Shown: positions 5,604 through 13,158 of the stretch, piece after piece
Numbering within the stretch: position 1 is the first letter of the stretch
Layout: the number at the start of each line of letters is the position of its first letter
IMG/VR virus record: IMGVR_UViG_3300006753_000110
Location: 1-20,298 of that record
DNA from: a virus
Strand: one strand, 5' to 3'
Length of the DNA stretch: 20,298 bases
Program-made: the position numbers and the translations under genes
Notes under the pieces: model-generated
Told to the model about the DNA's origin: nothing
The model's input: the letters and a program-made list of their open reading frames with translations, nothing else
The model's database searches: none

Positions 5604-8558
5604 TTAATCCTTGCATCGGTTTTTGTGTACTCGTCTTGAGTATAAGCTTCCTTCCCCTCTTTTATAACACTTTCCGTCCCGTGAATAATATCTACTTAAG
5701 CCCATATGTTGTCGGTGTTTACCGAAATCGAGTGACTCAAGATCAGGCTTAGACCTCTGGGCCTGTTTTCTCAGGCGCTCCTGTTCAGCTAGTGATTTCT
5801 CTTTGAGTTTATCAACGGCTTTGGCGGCTTTGTTTTTTGTAAGCGCGTGATCGGGAATCTGTAATACGCCTCTTATTTTTGTTTCCCAGGAATCTGCTCT
5901 AAAATTATTATCAACGGCCGTAACAATATAATAGCCCCCGTTTAAAATCCCCTCTTTCCAAAAATGTCCCCCACTTATTAAATCAGTGTTGACGTAAAAC
6001 ATCTGGCCAATAAAGAAAAAAGGATTACCAACGAGCTTCAATTCACAAACAAACTTAGAAGGTTGAATAATACCCTCGCGTGAACTTTGGGCTCCTCCTG
6101 CTTGCCCATTTCTCATCAAGGCGGTTGAAAATAAAGTGTTTCCTGCTTGAGTAAAATTAATCGTTTTGAGGATTCCTCGACGTGGGCCACCCACAAAAAA
6201 ATGAAATATTCCCCTTTGAAGGTCGTCGGTCATATTTCCATTATATACTGATTCCCCCTTTCCTGCAATTTTTCTTTGTGCATGTAAAACAAATGTATTA
6301 GAAGTGTTTGCAATAGATGTCGTCTGTAATGTGTTTAATGATGTTTTATCCACAGATTCATCATTAAATGCGCGAAGCTTGATAGTGTCTCCTGCTTTTT
6401 TTAAGGGCTCAGATGGAAGATCCACAGACGTTATATCCATTTTAAAACTCACAGGAAGTAATGACGCCTGAGTGAATTCAGCAGCCTTGCCAAATACTCC
6501 TTGAGTTTTGTCCATTATAAATTTGATGAGATCAAAAGTAAATCGCAAAAGGGGATAAACAGCCCTTCCGGTACCAACAATCTTTTGCGCAACAAAAATA
6601 TGAAATATTTCTAGAGAGATTGGAAGATCATATAAGCTCATTCGAGTGACAGTTTCATCCTCGCGGGGAATATCATATTCCCCCAGCAATACTTTAAAAT
6701 TTGGCGCGTCTTCCGCCAATCTTTTTCCAAAATTGCCGCTTTCCAGAATAACAGTCAGCAAATCACCAAGTCGGAAAAAATACATTTTTTCACCTTTTTT
6801 ATAGGCTGGTGTACCCACTGTTTCCCACAAAGTTGCATCGCCGTGTTCTGTTCGTTGTCTCTGTTTGCTCCCTTTTGCAGAGCATCCCCCTTTATTTGCC
6901 CCGAGGAGAAGCATATCTTTGGCTTTCTCTCTTGGTGTAAGAGGCTCAAACGCCGCGGCGTGGGACGTGGATGCCGTGGGGCCGAGATGGGCCGCATCTT
7001 CTGCGGCTACGCTGGCTCCGGGAACTTTTACTCTCTTTTGGGCCCTCTTGAGCTTTTTCTGAGCTTTGGCATCGTGTGAGCCTCCAAATTTTTTAACTGC
7101 ATCAAGAAGGTTTGCATAATTTCCAAAATTAGAGCCCCGGCCCGTAGAAATCCAAGCCAATTTGCAGTCATCCCTCAGTTTCTCCACATACGAAAATATA
7201 TGTTTGCCTTTTATGCTGTTTTCATACTCTTTTATTTGCTTTCTTACTTTTCTAATCTCCTTCCTGAGTTTCTTAAGCAATTTCTTACTGGCTCTTTTTT
7301 CCAGGGCTTTTCTAGCCATGGCCACTTTTCTTGCATTTTCTCGTTCTATTTCGCTCCTTTCCAAAATAGATCCCTTAGTTCGAGTGGCCTCCTTTAGAGC
7401 TTCAAACTGCGACTTCCCTTGGCGACCGGGCGCCGTATTATATTTTTTATAAGCGGCGGTTAGCTTTTTTAAAGCCTCTTTAACCTTTGGATAGGTGCCC
7501 GTTGCGTTCTGTCGTGCCCCAATAGAAAGTCGAGCTTTTTTAAGTTCTTCAATCGCTTTTTGAATTTCTAATATATCTTTAAAACTACCTTTATCGCCTT
7601 TACCTGTAAAGCCGGATCCCGCAAAACCATTTTCCAGCTCATGAATTTTCTTTTTAAGCCCATCCAGAGTTTTATCTTTCTCGTCTGCAGCAACAGCGGC
7701 CATTAAAATATCGGCACCAGAAAAAGTCGCCTCAAGGGCACCTTTATATTTAGCCGTAAGAACCAATGAGCCATCTTCATGGAATTCCATATTATGAGTG
7801 TAGAGATCGGCAGCAATTGAAACTCTGCTCTTTCGTACTGCCTCCACAAAACCATCCGGCATATCTCCCTTTAGCGGGTTCTCCGGATTCATTGCCCAGC
7901 CTAAAACAAGTCTTATTCTAAACGATCTTTTGGTTTTTCTCAAAGACTTCGGAAACCTAATTAAATCTGCAAATTGCATTTGTTTGTCACCCTGCCGTTT
8001 GCCCAATGACTCAAATAATGTTTGAACATCATTAAAAAAATATTTAACTGTTATATCCAAAATATTTGCGGAGACTGGGTTTCTGCCGCGGCCTTCCATC
8101 TTAATATCAACTTGTTGAATTCCGGCTTCTCTGCCCCTAAAAAGTTTTCCGGATGCTATAGCGGCCTCGTGAAAATCATGAAAGTTGGAGAAAGCACCGA
8201 AAGGAAAAGCATGTTCTTCAAGATCTCTTTTCGTCGACGCATCGTTGTGTATATACACTTTAAATAATTTAATATGGGGAACGAGCTGGCTGTAATCTAG
8301 AGAAGTGCCGTTAAAAAAAGAGTGCAGACTCTTGTTTGTGGTAAGCAAATTAATTAAAGAAGTGCCCACAGCTTTGGGCATTGCTAATTTTTTAATATAG
8401 CCGCTTTGAGAGTGTTTTGCGCGAAGTGGTCCAATCAGTTGATCTGCGCCGACCATTAAATAGCCTTGTTTCCACCATGACTTAAGCGTATTCTGCTTAT
8501 AAATTCGATTAGCCGATTTGCCTTTTGGTGGCTTACAATCTTTAGCGGTAGTCGCCAT
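5604..8558 (-). CDS. Large baseplate hub-like protein
   Basis: This 984-aa protein is most likely the central baseplate hub at the tube tip, joining tube to spike. The C-terminal region (about residues 650-930) has the late-control-protein/gp27/VgrG style: FVCELKLVGNPFFFIGQMFYV, then GYYIVTAVDNNF and SWETKIRGV, matching the pattern in which such hub proteins describe a vector-like strand, a location strand and a closing strand. The N-terminal part (about 90-240) contains PHIKLFKVYIHND and other beta-rich segments and may form the other half of a split hub fold. Between them is a long Lys/Glu/Arg-rich coiled-coil region, roughly 291-460, followed by an Ala-rich linker near 530-570. The C-terminal 60 residues are strongly basic. 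T4 gp27 is only about 390 aa, so this protein is greatly enlarged. Its position after the wedge and tube-cap genes supports the role. No lysozyme domain is evident. Confidence 0.65.
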   Translation of the reverse strand: MATTAKDCKPPKGKSANRIYKQNTLKSWWKQGYLMVGADQLIGPLRAKHSQSGYIKKLAMPKAVGTSLINLLTTNKSLHSFFNGTSLDYSQLVPHIKLFKVYIHNDASTKRDLEEHAFPFGAFSNFHDFHEAAIASGKLFRGREAGIQQVDIKMEGRGRNPVSANILDITVKYFFNDVQTLFESLGKRQGDKQMQFADLIRFPKSLRKTKRSFRIRLVLGWAMNPENPLKGDMPDGFVEAVRKSRVSIAADLYTHNMEFHEDGSLVLTAKYKGALEATFSGADILMAAVAADEKDKTLDGLKKKIHELENGFAGSGFTGKGDKGSFKDILEIQKAIEELKKARLSIGARQNATGTYPKVKEALKKLTAAYKKYNTAPGRQGKSQFEALKEATRTKGSILERSEIERENARKVAMARKALEKRASKKLLKKLRKEIRKVRKQIKEYENSIKGKHIFSYVEKLRDDCKLAWISTGRGSNFGNYANLLDAVKKFGGSHDAKAQKKLKRAQKRVKVPGASVAAEDAAHLGPTASTSHAAAFEPLTPREKAKDMLLLGANKGGCSAKGSKQRQRTEHGDATLWETVGTPAYKKGEKMYFFRLGDLLTVILESGNFGKRLAEDAPNFKVLLGEYDIPREDETVTRMSLYDLPISLEIFHIFVAQKIVGTGRAVYPLLRFTFDLIKFIMDKTQGVFGKAAEFTQASLLPVSFKMDITSVDLPSEPLKKAGDTIKLRAFNDESVDKTSLNTLQTTSIANTSNTFVLHAQRKIAGKGESVYNGNMTDDLQRGIFHFFVGGPRRGILKTINFTQAGNTLFSTALMRNGQAGGAQSSREGIIQPSKFVCELKLVGNPFFFIGQMFYVNTDLISGGHFWKEGILNGGYYIVTAVDNNFRADSWETKIRGVLQIPDHALTKNKAAKAVDKLKEKSLAEQERLRKQAQRSKPDLESLDFGKHRQHMGLSRYYSRDGKCYKRGEGSLYSRRVHKNRCKD

Positions 8559-8569
8559 TCACTTCTCCT

Positions 8570-8905
8570 TTATTCTTCTTTAAAAATATTTATTATTCGC
8601 TCAATTGGACGTGGTATCATTACCAAGTCTCCCGAATCGAAATCAGACTCTAAAGGCCTTTGATTAAACCATGGGATAATCCACCACAAAGTAGAATCGC
8701 CATAGTATTTAGCTGCTAACTTATAAAAACGAGAACCGACTCCCCAATATTCTTCATCATAATCCAGATCATCAGTCCAAGTAAACTTTGCGGTAGCATA
8801 TTGATCTATATAATTAACACCCCTAGAAGAAAATTGACGCACGTACCTCGGATTTGAGTTACGGAAAATTTCCCGGTTTTGATATCTTGAAAATTTATAT
8901 CCCAT
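8570..8905 (-). CDS. 53: LysM-type baseplate wedge protein (gp53-like)
   Basis: The 111-aa protein ends in a LysM-like fold seen as FYKLAAKYYGDSTLWWIIPWFNQ (roughly residues 61-83) followed by SGDLVMIPRP (about 91-100), the arrangement found in phage gp53 and P2 gpX-type tail proteins. In T4, gp53 clamps neighbouring baseplate wedges together. The protein is shorter than T4 gp53 (about 196 aa) but consistent with the compact versions in other contractile-tailed phages. An AAGGAG sits about 8 bases before the ATG. In the -1 frame of the preceding gene, a TAA overlaps this ATG by one base (TAATG), which would give tight translational coupling. Confidence 0.78.
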   Translation of the reverse strand: MGYKFSRYQNREIFRNSNPRYVRQFSSRGVNYIDQYATAKFTWTDDLDYDEEYWGVGSRFYKLAAKYYGDSTLWWIIPWFNQRPLESDFDSGDLVMIPRPIERIINIFKEE

Positions 8906-8921
8906 TAATTATTCTCCTTCA

Positions 8922-9812
8922 CTATGGCCTTTGCCTTTTTAGACCTAGAGCTAGATCTAGAGCTAGAGCTTGGACGCGGTTGAGGGCGCCTCCTTTGGAT
9001 GGTTTTGGTGGGGGGGTTTCTTTGGTAACTACCTTTGGAGTGTTGCCGCCGGTCCCCTTGCCAGTTCCTTCTGGTTCTGGCTTTTGACCAGCGGCCGGGG
9101 GCGTGCGACCCTTCTTAGAGCCGGTTGATCCTTTACTCACAACTCCGGTATTATATGGAAAATTCGGCCCATATCCGCGATCACTAAAAACACTTTTGGC
9201 GCCAACGGACGTCCAACCGACAAACTTATCGTGTATTACTTCAAAAGAAAAGCTAACTTTTATTTCGCGGGGGAGCGCTCGAATTGTGTCTTCTGGCCCG
9301 TGTCCTCCATAGGCCATGTTTCTAGCTAGTTTTCCAAGGCCGTGAGAAAATCCACTAATAAAGCCGGTCAAGCCCTCGGCTGTATCTTCCCCAGTATAAG
9401 AATAACTACCAAAATATTGTCCGTATTTAATTCTAAAAAAGGGAGGTGCTTTTAAAAGTGCTTGACCTCCCATAATGCCCTGTTCTCCCTCCTTTTGATA
9501 TGCCGGATATAACATTTGTGTTATCTCATTAATAGTTTGAATATTGTCAATTACGCCGTCCATACCATCAAAATAATGGTGAGCCTGACATGAAAAATTT
9601 ATTCTCATTGTACGAGACGTATGCTTATATGTGGCAATCGGATCCATTCGCCCATATACATCTTCTTTCTTATAAGAAGGGGAAAACTGTTGGCTTACCT
9701 GCAAATTTTCCACCGGGACAGCGACGCCTGGATGCTTAATATGCAAAGGTATAATCCAAAGCGCCTTATAGGCTTTCTTTCTATTATTTCTAGAATATTC
9801 TGGTTTATCCAT
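8922..9812 (-). CDS. Probable tail tube cap/initiator of the baseplate (gp48/gp54-like)
   Basis: The 296-aa protein has an N-terminal beta-rich domain with the pattern VYGRMDPIATYKHTSRTMRINF (split: VYGRMDPIATYK then HTSRTMRINF, about residues 52-75), a helix with YPAY, and IKVSFSFEVIHDKFVGW near 185-201. This tube-like arrangement is typical of proteins that sit between tape measure and baseplate genes and start tube polymerisation; the assignment to a specific T4 gene is inferred from context. Residues 225-280 are a low-complexity Gly/Pro/Lys/Thr linker. In the zero frame the protein ends with a Leu/Ala-rich stretch (ALALDLALGL) caused by a hexamer repeat. A C7 run near the 3' end would, after a -1 shift, give a Ser/Arg-rich tail instead, ending at 8905. 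The true C-terminus is therefore uncertain. Confidence 0.65.
   Translation of the reverse strand: MDKPEYSRNNRKKAYKALWIIPLHIKHPGVAVPVENLQVSQQFSPSYKKEDVYGRMDPIATYKHTSRTMRINFSCQAHHYFDGMDGVIDNIQTINEITQMLYPAYQKEGEQGIMGGQALLKAPPFFRIKYGQYFGSYSYTGEDTAEGLTGFISGFSHGLGKLARNMAYGGHGPEDTIRALPREIKVSFSFEVIHDKFVGWTSVGAKSVFSDRGYGPNFPYNTGVVSKGSTGSKKGRTPPAAGQKPEPEGTGKGTGGNTPKVVTKETPPPKPSKGGALNRVQALALDLALGLKRQRP
8945..8970 (-). repeat. Tandem CTAGAG hexamer repeat at the 3' end of the tube-cap gene
   Basis: On the plus strand the hexamer CTAGAG occurs at 8945, 8957 and 8963, with the variant CTAGAT at 8951 and a partial fifth copy at 8969-8970. It encodes alternating Leu with Ala/Asp/Gly in the annotated frame and Ser/Arg in the -1 frame. 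Slippage-generated repeats of this kind can alter C-terminal length between relatives. Confidence 0.8.
9009..9015 (-). other. Candidate -1 frameshift heptamer (C CCC CCA)
   Basis: The coding strand has seven consecutive C (9016-9010) followed by A. Read in the annotated frame this is C-CCC-CCA, the X-XXY-YYZ form used for -1 slippage. After a -1 shift the frame stays open for 34 codons and ends at TAA 8907-8905, sharing one base with the ATG of the next gene. A homopolymer sequencing error (one missing C) would produce the same appearance, so the site is marked as a candidate only. Confidence 0.35.
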
Positions 9813-9830
9813 TAATTAAATCCCTCTATT

Positions 9831-11996
9831 TTATTTTTGAGCGCCGAGGCCCGAAACCACTTGTGCTATTTGTTGCCCATCCATGTTTAAATTAATATTA
9901 ATGGGTTTATCATTAATAGTTTGTAGAGCCGCTGTGAAGTGAGTTGTAGCTTTGGCCAATGCTGCGCTATCTCGGCTAGCCTGCTGTACAGCTTGGCGCC
10001 GCATTTGAACCAGAGCTTGCTGTTGATCCACCACTGACGCGGGTGGTGTACCACCCGATTGAGGTTTGGGGCCCCCCTCAACCTCTACTGCGCCTGCCTC
10101 AGAAGTCGGCTTCCCCACCACAGATGACTCCCCCTGCCCCTTTACCTTTTGGTTAATAAGCTCTTCAGTGACCATTTGTATTGCGAACCCTTCTTTTCCT
10201 AAAATGCCTATTTTAAGAAGCTCTGCTACAATATTTTTAACAAGCCCAAATGTACCCTTCAAGGTACCATCAAAAGTCGCAAATTGTCTCTTTAGCACAT
10301 TAACTTTCGTGTTAGCCGTATTCAACGTCCCGACAACAACACTTCCCATCGTCTTTTTAAATATATCCCCCATCTTCAGGATCTGTACATTCACATTTCT
10401 CAGCAGGCTATCTGTTGCCTTGAAAGCTTTGTTCATTAAAAGGCCGCTTTGTTTGGAAGATGTCAGCTGTTCAGTTATAGAAGTAGATGCATTTTTAGCT
10501 GCCTTGCTGAGCTGAGAATAAGACGCACCCTGAGTATCAATTGATTTTGTTGTCGAATCAATATCTGTCTGCTCGCCAGAAAACATTCTAGAAGCTGTCT
10601 GTACATCTGTATTGAGGGCCTTGGCAATTGCCTTTTGTTTGAACCTGTCCATCTGGTTGAATGTTTCGCCGCTTTGAGTCATCATGTCTTTAAGCATTTC
10701 AATACGCTCGGACTCAGTGGCATTTACAAGATCAAGAGTGTTGAGATAAGGGCCGCCCATCATTGCATTTAAGTCACCCACAGCGCTGGCGGCGTTTTCT
10801 ATATCATCAAACTGACCTGCAACAGACATGACTTTGCTCATTTCCACTCCGGTGACCGCAGAAATTGCAGAAAGTTTCTTGAATTCTTTTCTAGCCTTGG
10901 GAAGAGAATAAGCAGCTAGCTGGTCCATTGCGACGTTAAAATTATTTGCAATAGTATCGGCACTCTGTCCAGTAACACGCCCAATATTAACCAATTCTGC
11001 GCCAAGCAATTTACCTTGTTTAATTATATCTGAGCGTCGATATGTTTTTCCTATGACATCAAGGGCTTTACCAAAATTTTCGGCCCCCAAACCAACCTTA
11101 CTAAATCTAAAGCTCATTTCTGTGAGCCCATCAACAAGTCTTGTATTCTGCTTGCGATTGGTACCCATCAACATCCCATAAGTTCGTGAAGACTTGACCA
11201 TCGTTGTCATCGATTCAGACAAATTTTGGATAGTGGCGCCAAGCATTCTGCTGCGCTTTTGCATGTTAATAAGGCGCCCACTAAGATTTTTAGTTGCATT
11301 GTCGCCCCGTATCACCCCACCAGTAAATTTAGCGAAGCCAGTGGTGACCTTACTTAGCTCAAGATACAACGTCTTCGCTGCCGTTATGACTACACCAAAA
11401 AATTTCTTCACAGCAGGCATTTTACTCGCGGCAAACGCAGCGGCAAATGAGCCGACTTGGGCTACAGCCCCACCGATCGCCTTGGCGCCCTTTGCGGCAG
11501 GTGCGTACAGCGCTGCCATGCCGGCAGCAGCCCCGGTCATCGCGGCGCTGGCGCCTTGAACTTTTTTAGTCTTTTCCATTTCTTGATTGAGAACGCTAAG
11601 TCTTTTTTTGCTTTCTTCAGTATTTTGTTTATTGGTTTTTAAAAGAGCTTCCCGCAGTTTTTGCAGCTCTAGCGCTTGTTTAACAATCTCGGCATCAACC
11701 TTCTTCTGCTGGTCCGTATAGTTTTTTATAAGGAGCAAAGCCTTCAAACGCGTTTTAGCACCCTCAGCAGCTCGATTTTCATCATCAACCAAGCCCCCAT
11801 AAGACGCTTTCAAAGCGTCTGCTAGTGCTTTTTGTTCCCCAATACCAGCTTGCAAGTTTTTAAGAAAAGCGGCTGCAGCCCTATTCGCGTTATCAGCACT
11901 ACCCGCAACACTTTTTAAAGTCTCGGCAAGTTTAGCTAAATCCGCTTTTTCTAGCTGTACAAGTAGCTGTTTTAAATTGGCTGGTGTCTCCGCCAT
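9831..11996 (-). CDS. Tail tape measure protein
   Basis: The 721-aa protein would set tail length and occupy the tube lumen. It is strongly helical: Ala/Lys/Leu-rich coiled-coil segments cover about residues 1-150, a Gly/Ala-rich hydrophobic segment lies at about 150-210 (AMTGAAAGMAALYAPAA and following), more helices follow, a Pro/Gly/Ser linker lies near 635-660, and the C-terminus INLNMDGQQIAQVVSGLG is a common ending for tape measure proteins. At roughly 0.15 nm per residue, the family's rule of thumb, it would correspond to a tail of about 110 nm. GAGG about 10 bases upstream supports the ATG at 11996. It follows the putative assembly-chaperone pair and precedes the baseplate genes, the canonical position. 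Confidence 0.87.
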   Translation of the reverse strand: MAETPANLKQLLVQLEKADLAKLAETLKSVAGSADNANRAAAAFLKNLQAGIGEQKALADALKASYGGLVDDENRAAEGAKTRLKALLLIKNYTDQQKKVDAEIVKQALELQKLREALLKTNKQNTEESKKRLSVLNQEMEKTKKVQGASAAMTGAAAGMAALYAPAAKGAKAIGGAVAQVGSFAAAFAASKMPAVKKFFGVVITAAKTLYLELSKVTTGFAKFTGGVIRGDNATKNLSGRLINMQKRSRMLGATIQNLSESMTTMVKSSRTYGMLMGTNRKQNTRLVDGLTEMSFRFSKVGLGAENFGKALDVIGKTYRRSDIIKQGKLLGAELVNIGRVTGQSADTIANNFNVAMDQLAAYSLPKARKEFKKLSAISAVTGVEMSKVMSVAGQFDDIENAASAVGDLNAMMGGPYLNTLDLVNATESERIEMLKDMMTQSGETFNQMDRFKQKAIAKALNTDVQTASRMFSGEQTDIDSTTKSIDTQGASYSQLSKAAKNASTSITEQLTSSKQSGLLMNKAFKATDSLLRNVNVQILKMGDIFKKTMGSVVVGTLNTANTKVNVLKRQFATFDGTLKGTFGLVKNIVAELLKIGILGKEGFAIQMVTEELINQKVKGQGESSVVGKPTSEAGAVEVEGGPKPQSGGTPPASVVDQQQALVQMRRQAVQQASRDSAALAKATTHFTAALQTINDKPININLNMDGQQIAQVVSGLGAQK

Positions 11997-12026
11997 GTTG
12001 CAAATACCTCAAAATAATATACACCT

Positions 12027-12034
12027 ATAAATAG
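12027..12034 (-). promoter_or_regulatory. Intergenic CTATTTAT motif upstream of the tape measure gene
   Basis: The 70-base gap before the tape measure gene contains CTATTTAT about 31 bases ahead of the start codon. The same octamer is found in the gaps before the first tube gene and before the sheath gene. It may be a phage-specific late-expression element or an RNA feature; being AT-rich in an AT-rich genome, it may also be coincidental. Confidence 0.25.
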
Positions 12035-12066
12035 TTAAATAAAGGAAAATCCATTAATATTTGATT

Positions 12067-12264
12067 TTAACGGCGATGAGCTTCTTTTTCAGCTTCAACC
12101 TCTTTTTCTTTTTGCTCTAATAATTTATCGAAATACCACTTGCGAAGACCAACAGGCAAATTATACAATTCTACAAGAGACCAATTACTATAATATTTCA
12201 TATAGAAAAATTGCTCATACACATTTTGGATATACTGGTTAGTTAGACCAAAAAAAGTCCGCAT
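12067..12264 (-). CDS. Small tail-assembly protein overlapping the gp26-like gene
   Basis: This 65-aa protein begins MRTFFGLTNQYI and contains YYSNWSLVELYNLPVGLRKW followed by a Lys/Glu-rich helical tail. I chose the ATG at 12264 because GGAGG lies 9 bases upstream, whereas the farther ATG at 12318 has no such site. Its first 26 bases overlap the end of the gp26-like gene in another frame. Small proteins with a similar W-S-L-x-E-L-Y-x-L-P signature accompany gp26 in T4-related phages. The position directly before the tape measure is where tail-assembly chaperones are encoded. It could also be made as a C-terminal extension of the gp26-like protein by frameshifting at 12250-12256. Confidence 0.72.
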   Translation of the reverse strand: MRTFFGLTNQYIQNVYEQFFYMKYYSNWSLVELYNLPVGLRKWYFDKLLEQKEKEVEAEKEAHRR

Positions 12265-13105
12265 TAAGCGGAACCTCCAAAAGGTCCGAATGACCGCAAT
12301 GAGAACATGTAAAATCATGTTTCAGATCTAAGTTAGGCACCAACTTATCATAAGTTTTTCTTATATATCTCGCTTGAAGGGCCGGCAAAGAATTTATAAA
12401 ACCATTTAAAGAATTTGCGTCTGCTACCCCATTCACAGAAATAATAAAAGCTCTTAAAAAATCAGTCATAGGGGTTTCTGGAAAGTTACGCTTTTTCTTG
12501 TGTTCTGATATTTTATTAATGGCCTTTTCATCATGACCCGTTAATAATCTAGCCTCAATTACAAAATCAGTTGTTGGGAGAGGAATTAAAAAAGTATTGT
12601 TATCAGTTAAAATAATATTTTTACTCTCCAAATATTCTTCAGTCGCTGAGTGAGATTGTAGGGCGCCCAAGTCAAATTCATATTGTTGTTTTTCTTCACA
12701 AGAAGGGCATGTGGCATTAGTTTCATATGTGGTGCCATATCCATGCGCTCGTGCAGAAATAATAAGCGCATTTTTATCCCCCAACAACAGATCATCGACT
12801 CTCACATGTTTATTTATGATAAGGCTCTCAAGTAGTCTTTCAAGGGCCAATCCTTTTTTTAACAACGCCTGGGAAGTAAGAATATCTTCTTCTTTCGTTG
12901 TCATATGCTTCATTTCAATAACGCTTTCGTTATGAAGGGGGTGATTGGGTGGATAATATCTACCACCGCTTGGTAGCTCAACAAATTCAGTTGGCGTAAT
13001 AAAATTTAAAACTTGGGGTGGTGGAGTTGACATACTTTCAGGTGAACGTGATGACACATCCGGCACCGCATGCGGGCCAAGACGGCCTTCATTTCTACTG
13101 CTCAT
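12239..13105 (-). CDS. 26: gp26-like baseplate/tail assembly protein with zinc-ribbon cysteines
   Basis: The 288-aa protein matches the T4 gp26-type baseplate protein family pattern: FVELPSGGRYYPPNHPL (41-57), then IEMKHMTTKEEDILTSQALLKK (split: IEMKHMTTKEEDI, LTSQALLKK, 63-84), and a C-terminal region with two cysteine pairs. C133-x2-C136 (CPSC) and C267-x2-C270 (CSHC) could bind one zinc ion. T4 gp26 (about 208 aa) takes part in hub formation. Here the gene immediately precedes a small overlapping gene and the tape measure, matching the slot of the tail-assembly chaperones of other tailed phages, so a chaperone role for the tape measure or hub is inferred. The N-terminal 30 residues are a Ser/Pro-rich disordered extension. 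Confidence 0.8.
   Translation of the reverse strand: MSSRNEGRLGPHAVPDVSSRSPESMSTPPPQVLNFITPTEFVELPSGGRYYPPNHPLHNESVIEMKHMTTKEEDILTSQALLKKGLALERLLESLIINKHVRVDDLLLGDKNALIISARAHGYGTTYETNATCPSCEEKQQYEFDLGALQSHSATEEYLESKNIILTDNNTFLIPLPTTDFVIEARLLTGHDEKAINKISEHKKKRNFPETPMTDFLRAFIISVNGVADANSLNGFINSLPALQARYIRKTYDKLVPNLDLKHDFTCSHCGHSDLLEVPLNADFFWSN
12250..12256 (-). other. Candidate +1/-2 frameshift site (T7 run) in the gene overlap
   Basis: Near the end of the gp26-like gene the codons GAC TTT TTT TGG contain seven consecutive T. Slipping +1 (or -2) here joins the gp26-like frame to the small downstream frame at GGT CTA ACT AAC, giving a fusion of about 345 aa. Phe-tRNA could re-pair perfectly on the T run. 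The run is seen; its use is inferred, and the strong GGAGG before the downstream ATG offers a simple alternative way to make the small protein. Confidence 0.3.
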
Positions 13106-13131
13106 ATTAAACCTCTCTTATCTCTTAAATA

Positions 13132-13147
13132 TAACACACCGGTGTTA
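13132..13147 (-). promoter_or_regulatory. Small hairpin between the second tube gene and the gp26-like gene
   Basis: TAACAC and GTGTTA pair around a CGGT tetraloop in the transcript, within the 53-base gap. It is followed by UAUAUUUAAG and not a U-run, so it is a weak terminator candidate at best. It could separate abundant tube protein mRNA from the lower-expressed assembly genes by acting as a 3' stabilising or processing hairpin. Confidence 0.35.
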
Positions 13148-13158
13148 ATAATTTAAAT

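Noticed and set aside
6843-7079. Plus-strand open frames of 65-78 codons opposite the hub gene
   Set aside because: They lie wholly inside a convincing minus-strand gene, in its GC-rich linker where stops are rare by composition, have no ribosome binding site of note, and resemble no protein.
8945-8970. Short CTAGAG tandem repeat considered as a CRISPR or phage attachment site
   Set aside because: The unit is six bases with no spacers, and no integrase or tRNA is nearby; it is a coding microsatellite.
9831-11996. Plus-strand open frames of up to 149 codons (for example 10066-10515 and 11194-11559) opposite the tape measure gene
   Set aside because: The hydrophobic translations are what the antisense of an Ala/Lys-rich helical gene gives; every recognisable gene in the window is on the other strand.
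12026-12033. T4-type late promoter box TATAAATA (also at 14615-14622)
   Set aside because: Both read on the plus strand, pointing away from all genes in the window, so they are not taken as late promoters; the minus-strand reading is reported only as a recurring motif.
12265-12318. ATG at 12318 as the start of the small protein before the tape measure
   Set aside because: It would add 18 hydrophobic and basic residues inside the gp26-like gene with no ribosome binding site; the ATG at 12264 has GGAGG at good spacing.
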